Translations under genes and position numbers: made by a program
DNA from: Nothopassalora personata
Taxonomy: Eukaryota; Ascomycota; Dothideomycetes; Mycosphaerellales; Mycosphaerellaceae
Assembly (NCBI GenBank): GCA_033816765.1
Contig: CM066298.1
Location: 248,001 to 312,000 of the forward strand
Reading direction: 5' to 3'
DNA: 64,000 bases
Notes under the pieces: model-generated
Told to the model about the DNA's origin: nothing
Database searches by the model: none
What the model saw: only the letters and a program-made list of their open reading frames with translations
Shown here: one piece after another, positions 1 through 9,566 of the stretch
Layout of the letters: every line of letters starts with the position of its first letter
Position numbering within the stretch: position 1 is the first letter of the stretch

Positions 1-2357
1 TAGGGAGTCGGGAATATCTTAAGGAGATTGTTAGGGCGTAGTAAGGTAAGAGGCCTAAAGAATAAGATGTGAAGGAATTTATCCGCCTGTTTATATCCTT
101 AAGTAACCTAATTAAACCTAAGGATTTAAATAATAGCTTCCGGAGTCGCCTCCTCCTTTAGGGATTACTAGAGGGAGTCGCGAAAGCGGTCTATAAGGCT
201 TACGGGCTTTACCTAAAGTAACCTAAGAAGTTTAGGGACTTTTAGAGGATCCTCGATAAAGCTACTAGTATCGTAGATAGTAAGGAGGGATAGAAAGCTA
301 TATATATAGATTTCCCTCTTACTTTACCTTAGCTATACCGCTTAGTCGTAAAGTAAATGCCGCGCCTTAAGCCTAAGATTAACACGCTTAAGAAGGCTAC
401 TTCTAGGACTGTTGTTAATAATAACCTTATCTAGAAGGTAGCTAAAATGAGCATACGTACATACTAGCGCGGTCGCGTCGCGGACGCGGGTACCTTCTAC
501 CCGAGCGAGAATTAACGCTCTATATAACCGGAGAGGCACGACCTAGACACTAAACTATAGGTTTACGTAATGTAGCGTCCCCTATCCTAGAATCGCGAAC
601 AGTCTAAAGTAATAGATAGTTGTTACTATAACTGTAGTAGTTCGAAGTACTAGGCTAGTAATTATAGGGCGATAAGGTCCTTAATATCCCGGGGCTACGT
701 ATACCTCGCCCCGAACAACTAGTAGTATCTAGGAAAAGAAGGCGATCCGCGTCCTACTAAGTTCAACTTTTGGAGGGACTATAGTAAACCGACACCACTC
801 TATATGCTTCCTTTACTCGAAGAACACTATAGGCCGATCGAGTTTAATAACTAGTATAAAATTCCCGTACTACGTAAGTAATAGATAGGTAGGGACTATA
901 CTAGGGTAACTAAGGTCACGCCTCCTAATTATTCTAAGTCCCCTCCTAACTTTAGGCATTTAATAGAGTATAGCCCTTAGGACGTATGGTCTAGCTAAAC
1001 GGAGAAGGCTACTAGGACATATTAGGTCTTATTTAGAGAAAGTAAAGCGGAGTAGGCGATCGACTTAGGCGAGCTTAACGAGATATCTACCTATCCTATA
1101 TAGTCTAACAAAGTGAAAGGGAAGGTACCCGTAGGCATTCTAAAGAATCCGTACCCGAGGACCCGGTCCTTAGCCTAGGATCTACGAGCCCGAGCTAAGG
1201 CTACTAAGAAAGTTCGCCTTTAATTAGAATAGGAGATCCGGTAAGCTAAGATTAACTAGTAGGAGGTTAAAATGATTAACGAAGTTAGTGCTTAAATAAG
1301 CAAAACTTAATTATTAGCTAAATCCGGGAAAACCCTAGGAAGGGGAAATAATGCCTAAGTAAATAAACTAGGGAACGATGCTAGTAAAGAACTGCCTAAG
1401 GATATGCCTATTAGTCCCGTAAACGCCCCCTTCGCATAAAGGAAGCGTATATAGAATGCTAAGACTATAAGGATTAATAACTACGTCCGATAATATAGTT
1501 TAGCTAGTAATAGCCCGGTTATAAAGGAAGAGGGTATTATCTACTAGATTAATTAGATCCTCTAGACGACGTTTCCTAATGTAAATGCCTAGGATTAGTT
1601 TCGATATAGTCGCTAGTTCGAGGCTGCTCTCTTTAGTCGCGTTACTAACACCCCCGCCCTTTAGGAGAAGCTCGCTACAGTACGACGCCTTATAGGAAAG
1701 GATCCTAAGGTTCGCACTAGATAAGTAGTTACCTATAAAGATAAACCTAAGTACGATAAGGAGGTCTTCCGCGAAGATAGTTAGGCCTAGTATATCGGAG
1801 TGTATTTAACTATGCTTTACTCTAAGGGTGCGGTCTCTACTACTAAGCTATATAAGGACTTTAAGAAAATCGGGCTCTCTAGTATCCTTAATAACTTTAC
1901 TATAGTCCCTAGTCCTTAGGTAGTAGCGGAGTTTAGGATGAATAAGAACTAGATTAGGTGCCTAATTAATAAGGGTTCCGAGGTAAATATTATCGGCTAG
2001 AGGAACGCTTATAGGTTTAGGTTACTAGTAATGTCGAGTACTTAGCTTACCTTTCGAGGTGCTAGAGGGCGGGCCTAGTTTAAAGGTGTTATAGGCAATT
2101 TAGATATTTAGGTATTTAGGGTTCACTACTAAGTGGACATGTTTATCTCCTCGGATCTAAACTCACTAACAATCCTAGGACGTCCGTAGGCCCGTAAGGT
2201 GCGGCTCACTACCCGTAACTGCGATAATAGTTTATAGGAGGGGACTATTACTAGCCGTAAAGGTAAAAGTGTTATGTTTACTACCCTAGTTAGCTCGGAT
2301 AGGTGCAAGACCCTTTAAGAACTGTTAAAAGCGTCGGGAAATAGAAGGGTAGGTTAA
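1..2357 (+). pseudogene. M1 gag-protease, 3' part, RIP-degraded
   Basis: This is the 3' part of a long Gag-protease frame that continues off the left edge. A CCHC-like knuckle reads CYYC...Y...NY near 618-660; the later ligands look lost through TGC to TAC and CAC to TAC changes. A long basic linker follows. Around 1960-2200 is an aspartic-protease-like block (LINKGSEVNII, later LTILGRPQ), where the catalytic Asp position reads N. Stops in frame are TAG/TAA only. The frame ends at a TAA at 2355-2357, which may itself be a RIP product. The closest known type is the large Gag-Pro of fungal Gypsy elements whose protease starts LIDKGSEVN, recognised from memory only. Confidence 0.75.
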
Positions 2358-2450
2358 TTTACGGCGCTTAACCTACCGGAGACTTGCTAAAGCCGGATTT
2401 AATAAAATTAGTAAGGTTCTCGTACTATCTCGGAGAAACCTCGGACTTTA

Positions 2451-2476
2451 ATTTACCGGTCCCGGGACTAGTAAAT
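2451..2476. repeat. M palindrome, gag-pro/pol spacer, copy 1
   Basis: A 26-bp near-palindrome, ATTTACCGGTCCC followed by GGGACTAGTAAAT. It differs from a perfect inverted repeat by two transitions. It lies about 95 bp after the gag-protease stop and 300 bp before the RT frame. The same block occurs in the M LTR and before ORF3. Confidence 0.85.
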
Positions 2477-2506
2477 AGCTATAGTAAGGAAAACAGATAC
2501 GACTAC

Positions 2507-2548
2507 GGCACGACGCATCTATAGGAAGGCACGACGCATCTATAGGAA
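2507..2548 (+). repeat. 21-bp tandem duplication in the M gag/pol spacer
   Basis: Two perfect adjacent copies of a 21-bp unit starting GGCACGACGCATCTATAGG. M2 holds the same duplication at about 37918-37959 with a few transitions, so the duplication predates the split of the two copies. Confidence 0.85.
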
Positions 2549-2779
2549 CCCGGTAAGGCTCTAACGCCTAGTAACCATTTAGCTTACTTATTAGGATTGC
2601 TTAGGAGTGCTAAAACAAAGGAACGAGTTATAGAAATTGGAATAGGCGCGTTTAAGGGAGATTCTATTACTAACGTTTATTTAGTTTAAGGGGATTAGCC
2701 CTCCGAGATCTTAAGGCAATCTACATTAAATGCTTAGGCACGGAAGTAATAAGTAGGCTAATATATAGCTAACATTAGG

Positions 2780-3972
2780 ATGCCGTAGGTCTTTACGATG
2801 TATAAGTATAAGGCGGATAAGAAGAAGCTAGTAGACACGAGCGTTTACGAGCGTCTAGAATTATAAGTTAAGGGAGATATAGAATAGAAGCGTAGGGCGC
2901 TATACCTAGAGTCTAAGATACCTAAAGGACAAGGTCCGTTTAACGGGAAGTACTTAACTAAGAAATTCTTAAGTATTAAGTAAGGTAGCCGGATTACTCT
3001 AGAACGACTTACCTTAATTAAGGTTAGTATTTAGCTATTACTAATAGAAAGGGCCTTATTCGATAAGATGCTCTATAACCGGGAGGCAGTCCTCGCTTAG
3101 GATTTTAGTTACATAAGGCAAATTAGGCACGACGTCGTACTACCTTAGAAGATTAATACGGTCCCTTATAGGCTATAGTAGGTACGCCCTATCCGGTTAT
3201 ACCTAAGTCTTAGGGCAATTGTTAAGCGCATAATTAGAGCCCGGATTAAGAATAACATCCTAGAATACTTATAAGGGGCATATTCTAATAGCTAGTTCCT
3301 AGTCGTAAAGAAGATTAATGCCTCTAGAAGCGAAGTGCTATATTGGTTAATTAACTTAGCTATACTCCTAAATAAGGTTACCATACGCGATACTAACATT
3401 CCACCGGACACGGATAGCTTCTTAGAGGATTTTACCGGGTACCGAGTCGCTTTACTTATAGACCTGTTTTTAGGTTATAATTCCATTACTTTAGATAAGT
3501 CCTACCGGGACTTAATAGCCTTTATAACCCCTCTTAGCCTAGTACGTAACACGACTCTACCTTAAGGAGCTACTAATTCGGTTACTTAGTTCGTACGTGC
3601 GGTAATAAAGATTCTACTTAATTATATCTCGTATTAAGCGAAGCCGTTTCTCGATAACATCGGTATTAAGGGACTAACTAAGGACTATAGGAATGCCGAA
3701 GTAGAGCCTAGGTTAAGGAAATAGGTCGTTAAGTATATCGTTTCCCTAGATCTAGTTCTTACTAACCTAGAGAGAGCTAGTACGGTAGTTACTAGAGGCA
3801 AATCCTAATAGTTATACAAAAAGCTTAAGATTGTTAGGTACGTTACTAGCCCGGATAGTCGCTATCCTAACCTAAAGGTTATAGCTAAGATCCTAGACTA
3901 GCCTACACCTACCTATATTAAGGAGGTCTACACCTATATAGGGCTATATATGTACTTCCGGATATAGATCCC
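2780..3972 (+). pseudogene. M1 pol, reverse transcriptase half
   Basis: The frame starts at ATG 2780 (MPQVFTMYKYK) and holds Gypsy RT motifs in order: NNILEYLQGAYSNSQFLVVKK, a VALLIDLFLGYN block, TLPQGATNSVTQFV and FLDNIGIKG near 3642-3670, where the second catalytic Asp has become Asn. The reading frame is cut at 3972 by Gypsy-B and resumes at 16022; removing the insertion gives 1146 codons, identical in length to M2. Stops are RIP-type. A surviving open piece (3335-3565) is only a fragment of this RT. Confidence 0.85.
3968..3972. repeat. Target-site duplication ATCCC of Gypsy-B (left)
   Basis: ATCCC is repeated at 16017-16021. The uninterrupted M2 site at 39376-39390 has one copy, with one transition. 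Confidence 0.85.
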
Positions 3973-4170
3973 TATTAGGGCCGTAAGGCTATAAGGGGAT
4001 GTCGTAATGTATAGTACGCCTACGATCTTCTAATCGTAGATGAACTAAAGCTTACTTTCTTCTATCGACGCTATACGCGTCTCCTAGTGTACGCATGCGC
4101 GTTACGTACGGCATACTAAGCCGGGCACAGCCGTATTACATATAAGGGTTAGCTATAGGCTACCCTTATA
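3973..4170 (-). repeat. Gypsy-B 3' LTR
   Basis: A 198-bp LTR beginning TATTAGGGCCGTAAGG on the plus strand (TGTTAGGG in the partner) and ending CTACCCTTATA. The purine tract next to it, read on the minus strand, is GAAGGGGAGGTAG, as expected for a polypurine tract. Confidence 0.9.
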
Positions 4171-4549
4171 ACTACCTCCCCTTCTAGGCCGAGCTACCCT
4201 TAGCTCGCGGCTTTAGGAGATTTCTATATAAGTAATCTATTTACTTCTCGTAAGTTCCGTTACTATACGACCCGCCTACGGGTCTCGTACGTGTCGTTAT
4301 CGTAGTATAGGTAGGTGTAAAGTTATAGTTGCCGGGTTAACTAACTCGAGGGTTTAAGAAGCGTACCCTCTCCCTCCTTTTCCTTCTTTTTCCCTTATAC
4401 TACGTTCTCGTAGCGTACTATACCCGCACTACTAGCGATCTACTAGCCCCTCGCTAGCGACTACCTAGCGACCCGCTAGTACTACTATAGCTTTAGAGGA
4501 AGCTATCTAAGACTAGCTCCGCTAGGAGGCCCTTATAGGGGGCCTATTA

Positions 4550-5545
4550 GTACTACTAACACTATTACTAGTACTACGAGCATAGATGTCTAGCGCGCTC
4601 GGCGCACCGGACACGCTAGCGAAGCGTAAGTTTAGCGTACTAGGGCCGTAGACCCCTAAGTCCTTACTAGCTAGGCGCCTAGGTACCGACATTAAGATGT
4701 ATATACGCTATCTACTATACTTCGTAGCTAGTAAGTATTCGCTACGCTCTTCGCTTACGATACGCTTACTAATAGTATAGTAGACGAGTAGGATACGTAT
4801 AATAGTATTACTACCGGCGAGTTACTTAAGAAGTGTAGGCGCTATAGAGACATTAGACACCCCTACGTTAGTAATACTAGCGTCGCTATCGCGTAGCTAG
4901 TAGCTCGCCTACGCGCCGCTCGCGCCTAGCGCAATAAGCTTATCTAGGGGCTTAGTAACCCTATTACTAAATAAGAGTAGGATGCTCTAGACTAGTAGTA
5001 CGAGCTCTACGCCTAGCTAGGCGAGTAGATCCTAGAGGTAAGTGCTACGCCTCGCTAGCGCTCCCTACGCTCGCCGTATACGGCGTACTATCGCTCCCTA
5101 TATAAATCGGCTAACCTCCTCCTAGGCTAAGAGGTAGTTCTCCACCTATAAGAATAAGCATATAGGGGACACCCGCGTACGCTTCGCCGGCGCCTCTACT
5201 ACTACTACCCCCTCCTCCGCCGCCGCTACTACGTCCGTAGTTCTATAGTAAGAGTAGAATAGGGCCCTTAATAGGCTCTTCGAGCTCGGCCGTGCTATAA
5301 GTACTATACGTATCGTATACGTGTCCTATACTAACCGTAGTTATAGTTCCTATAGGCTAGAAACATCGATACTACTACGGCCGATAGGGCCTTCTTACTA
5401 CTAGCCCTACGGGGCGAGTATAATAAGGAGGATAATAAGGAGGATAATAACGAGTAATCGCGCGCTCCGCGTATATTAGCCGCCTACTACACGCCTATGT
5501 TCTATCTACGTAGCGCCGTAGTACGCCTATAAAAGTTTATTTTTA
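4550..5545 (+). pseudogene. Possible antisense ORF in the 3' spacer of Gypsy-B
   Basis: The spacer between the Gypsy-B chromodomain and 3' LTR can be read on the plus strand, opposite to pol, for about 330 codons with only TAG/TAA stops. The middle looks protein-like, for example NSITTGELLKKCRRYRD and later QYELYAQLGEQILEV, which suggests charged helices or a coiled coil. Near 5165-5185, next to a GGGG run, a one-base shift would join it to a Ser/Thr/Ala linker (ASTTTTPSSAAATTS) and another helical stretch. RIP removes TGA everywhere and other frames of the region are also fairly open, so this is tentative. The position matches the better supported antisense ORF of Gypsy-C. No known domain recognised. 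Confidence 0.35.
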
Positions 5546-5639
5546 AAATAAATACTCTTCTCTCTACTCTCCTCTCTCCTTACCTCCCTCTCTAATGTTA
5601 TTACTATCGGGGGTGTTTACTCGACTAAGTAAGCGAGCC

Positions 5640-7830
5640 TTTTAGTCCGATAGAAGACACTATAGGTTAGTATCTTCTATACTAGTTATAGCTAAGTTTA
5701 CTATCGGGGTAGAGGTTCTTATATCTAGCTACCGGAGGGTTAAGGCCTAAATGCATAACCTATACCCTTATTTTAGCGCCTTATACTACCTTCGTAGGTA
5801 CCTTATATTCGGCTACTATACGCGTAGCCTTCGCGGATCCTTCCGCCGGCTTATACCGTCTTCGCTAACGCCTTATATTCGGCTACTATACGCGTAGCAT
5901 TCGCGAGTCCTTATACTAGCTCCTAGCTATCGTACTCTTCTAGCTAGCCCTTCTATCGTACTAGGTACTACACCTTACCCTTATACTTACGCTTTCCTAG
6001 TACTGCCTCTACTTTATATTTCCCGTCCTTATTAGCGAGGGCTATAGTACCTCTACTACTACTAGTAGCTCTTAGTTATAGGTCTTATAATTGTACTCGG
6101 TAGGTATTATCTTACGAGAATAGAAGGCAATTAGATGCTACTTAGTCCTAAATAGCTAAGAGATAATACCTATAATCGTAAAACCTAAGGCATCCGTCTT
6201 AACCCTCGTACGTAACGAAGGATCGAAGTGCCTTAGGATAGGTGCTCCGAGGAACCTAGCTTTTAGCCGTTAGAACGCTTACTCCTTATAAGCGGACTAT
6301 ATAAGAGGCCCCTACTTCTTACTATTCTTACATCCCTTTAGTAGGTCTATTAATAGCTTCGCAATCCTCGAGTACCCTTCGATAAAGCGCCTATAGAAGT
6401 TATAGAATTCTAGGAAGGATTAAACCTTATAAAAACTTATAGGCGTAGGCTATTCCTCGATTACGGCTACCCTACTCCTATCTATCGATACGCCTACGAC
6501 ACTTACGATAAATCCTAGGAACTCGGCATTCTCCTAGAAGAAGCTACACTTCTTTAGGTTCGTAAATAGGGCGAACTTTCGTAGCCTCTCTAGTACCGCG
6601 CGTACGGCTCGTACGTACTCCTTACGCGTTACGCTATAGATAAGGATGTTATCTAGGTAGACTACGTAGATATTATCTACTAACCTAGTAAGGGCCTTAT
6701 TAATGTACCCCTAAAAGGTAGCTAGTACGTTAGTTAACCTAAAAGGCATAACTAAGTACTCGTAGTAACCGTATCGCGTACGAAACGTAGTCTTCTACTC
6801 GTCTCCTCGCTTAATAGGAATACGGTAGTAGGCATCCTATAGGTCGATTATAGTAAAGAGCCTAGCGCCCTATAGCCTATCTAAGGTCTTACTAATTAGG
6901 GGTAGTAGGTACCGGTTCTTTACTATAATCTCATTTAGGCCTCTATAATCTATATAGAGCCTAAGAGTGCTATTCTTCTTTAGCACGAATAGGATAGGCG
7001 CACCCGCCTCGCTTACGGGTCGCCTAATCTACCCCTTCTCTATTACTTACGTAAGGTACTCCTTTAAGGCCTCTAGCTTAGTTAAGGACTAGTAGTATAG
7101 CGGCTTAAAAGGGGGTTTCTTTCCTTTAACGAGATTAATCGTATGCTTAACCCCGTCGGGTATCTTACGCTTCGCCTACTTATTAGGTACGTATACATCT
7201 TAGAAGTCTATAAATTCTTTAGGCTACGAGGGGCCCTCTCCTTCGGGTACTACTATAGCAATAGCCCGAACACTTATCGTATAAACCTACTTTAAGCTCT
7301 TAAGATCCTTAAGGAACTCGCGTGCGTTACGCTACTAAATCGTAGGCGTCTCTATACCGTAGTACTACTAGTTATCCTTATCGGCCTTTACTATCCGATT
7401 ACGATACCGCTAGGGTCTACCTAAAATAACTAACGGCCTACCTATAGGCGCTATATAGTAGATAGCGTCGCTTACGCGCTCTACTCCTACATCGTTAGCT
7501 AGTTGTACGCGAACCGTATAGGCGCTATAGTAATGCCCCTAGTCCTACGTATACGACTCTAGATTTAGAAGCTTTATACTACTAATAGGCTACATCTAGT
7601 ATCGGAGTATATACTCGTACGACACTAAGCTTAAATCTACACCGTTATCTAGAAGAAACGTAGCCTCGCGAAAGCCCTTACGCGTCTCGACGGCGCCTCG
7701 TAAGTAGCGCGCTAGACTCGTATCGACTTACCTTAAGGGGTCTATATAGAAACTCGGACTTAGGAGCGACCCTTACCTAGTCCTCTACCTTTTCCCTATT
7801 CGCCCTTCTTAGTTAAAGCCTCGACAGTTT
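5640..7830 (-). pseudogene. Gypsy-B pol remnant: protease-RT-partial RNase H-chromodomain, integrase deleted
   Basis: Reading leftward from 7830: a protease-like stretch, then RT (7130-6640) with a YLDN motif at about 6641-6670 (second catalytic Asp changed to Asn), the RNase H connection FYNFYRRFIEGYSRI at about 6400-6360, and the first part of RNase H (about 6300-6080). The frame then goes straight into a chromodomain-like segment (YKVEAVLGKRKYKGKVQYLV, 6020-5868). The rest of RNase H and all of integrase are missing. A 35-bp segment at 5801-5835 is repeated at 5871-5905, so the chromodomain tail is partly duplicated. Stops are RIP-type. Confidence 0.8.
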
Positions 7831-8529
7831 CTAACCTACGAACCGCTTACGCGTCGCGGTCTTTCTATAGGTATCTATTCCGGTACTCCGTCTTATAGTA
7901 ACCCTTCCTACCGTAGCCGTAGTACTCTACCTTCGACTTCTAGCTAGTTAAAGACGAGCTACCGGCGTCTCGCTACTAACTCGCACCCGAGGCGCTCGGT
8001 ACTTAACTCTACTTCTATTACTTTAGGCGATCGGCCCGCTTATATACGCCCTTAGCTTTACGCTTACGACGTATATACTACCCGCGGTCGTGCCCTCCGC
8101 TACTACCTCGGCGCTCGGTGCTTTCGATACGCGAGGCTAGGACTACTAGGTCTTCTCTAGTCGTAGGGATATTATAGTAGCTAACGATAGCGGACCGTAA
8201 GCGAGGCGTAAGCTTCGCTAGTAGGTGCCGTATACGTTACGCTTCCGAGTAGTCGCCTAACTAGTCCTCTATAATATCTAGCTTAGTCGCGAACTACCGC
8301 GCTATCTAGTTATCCTTCTATTTCGTAACCTCGTACTCTAATATAACGTTAAGTACGCGATTTATAGGATCGCCGTATACGTCTCGGTAGAACTCCTTAA
8401 AGTCCTAGTATATATACCCTACGAGGTTAACGGCGCTATAGTTAGTATACTATCGCTCGCTTACCTCTCCGCTAAGGTACATAACTCTATATAGGACCTT
8501 TAATTCGTCTATCGCGTATATAGTACCTA
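7831..8529 (-). pseudogene. Gypsy-B gag, C-terminal part
   Basis: This minus-strand segment corresponds to the second part of the gag read in B2 (61.9-62.5 kb): a retrotransposon gag domain followed by a basic linker and a zinc-knuckle region. It is separated from its N-terminal part (15387-15790) by Gypsy-C, which inserted with an AGAGG duplication. The frame is broken by TAG/TAA stops. Confidence 0.65.
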
Positions 8530-8534
8530 AGAGG

Positions 8535-8917
8535 TGTTATGTCTCGTTCTAGGGCTAGTCTTAAAGTAGAGATAAGTTAAGTTACGTTACGGTATTCTTT
8601 AGAGAGGCTAAAGTAAGCTAAGCGAAGATGAATGATTAGAGTAAGAGTTATATTCCAATTAGTGAGATAGTAACATAAGTTGAACGTATTAGAACCGTAA
8701 GGGTTTCTAGCGTTCCTAAATATAAAGGAGATTCGCGGCGTAGAGCCTATAGCTTAGTATAATTACCTTAATTAGTCCTACTAAGCATACTAATTACACT
8801 AATTAGTCCGTAAAGTAATTAGTATCACGTGCGTCTAGATGATTAGTATCACGTGTCTCTAAGTAATTAGTGTTACGTGTATCTAGTCGGGGCTACCGTT
8901 TAGACTAAACCGTAATA
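8535..8917 (-). repeat. Gypsy-C 3' LTR
   Basis: 383 bp, TGTTATGTCTCG to CCGTAATA on the plus strand. It contains a run of related direct repeats with ATTAGTRTYACGTG cores (about 8815-8880), likely U3 enhancer-type repeats. Confidence 0.9.
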
Positions 8918-9008
8918 CTATCCCCCTTCTAGCCTAGCTTAGTCCCTTAAGCTTACTTATAACGAACGGTATCCTCTATGTATTCGCGTATAGCTTCTTC
9001 CTTTTACG

Positions 9009-9566
9009 ATGCCTATCTACTAACGCCCTTCTAGTACTATCCGTCGCCGCCGTCTCTACGAGTTCGTTAAATCCGCGGGAGAAGTTATAGTTAAGAAATG
9101 CTTAACGTGTAAAAAGCATAGTCGCGTATATAAAGTGTACATTCGTTCTAGGAAGTATAGTAAGTGTCTTCGTCGCGGCTAAAGGTACAATGTAAGAGTA
9201 ACTTAGTCGGAGTTTAAGAGGTTAGTAGAGGAGAAGGCTTGTCTTCGTTAGCATATCTAGGAGTCTCGGTCCGCTTAGGAGGAGGCGATGCGGGTTTATA
9301 AGAAGGCTCTCGAGGACCTAAAGATTACTCGCGCGCGCAAGGAGCGCTTACATTAGTAGATAGATCTAGTAGATCGTCGCGCCGAGGAGGCGATTTCCGT
9401 CGAGGAAAGGGAGATCGAGGAGTAGGAGATAGAAGAGGCTTCTTTACTTCCTTCGGATATCCCTTATAAGGGTCTAGCTCTTAACTTGTTACTAGGTACA
9501 TAGGGTGCTATTAAGGGTCTCGGTAACGAGTTCTAGAAGGTGCCCAAACTACTTCCCGCGGGTTAA
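9009..9566 (+). pseudogene. Antisense zinc-binding/coiled-coil ORF of Gypsy-C
   Basis: Runs opposite to pol, from ATG 9009 to TAA 9564-9566: 185 codons with only TAG/TAA inside. It starts MPIYQRPSSTIRRRRLYEF, then has a Cys-rich block (KKCLTCKKHS, then SKCLRRGQRYN; C2 reads SECLRRGQRC), which suggests a small zinc-binding fold. A long charged helix follows (ESRS, EEAMRVYKKALEDLK, RARKERL, VEEREIEEQEIEE), a clear coiled-coil pattern. Its 3' end overlaps the 3' end of pol by about 55 bp tail to tail. C2 has the homologue at 58156-58715 with a 2-bp insertion. I know similar hypothetical proteins from fungal genomes but no function. It could be a DNA- or Gag-binding accessory protein. Confidence 0.7.

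Noticed and set aside
342..539. Small minus-strand ORF
   Set aside because: Complement of the M1 gag frame; RIP makes random short frames common.
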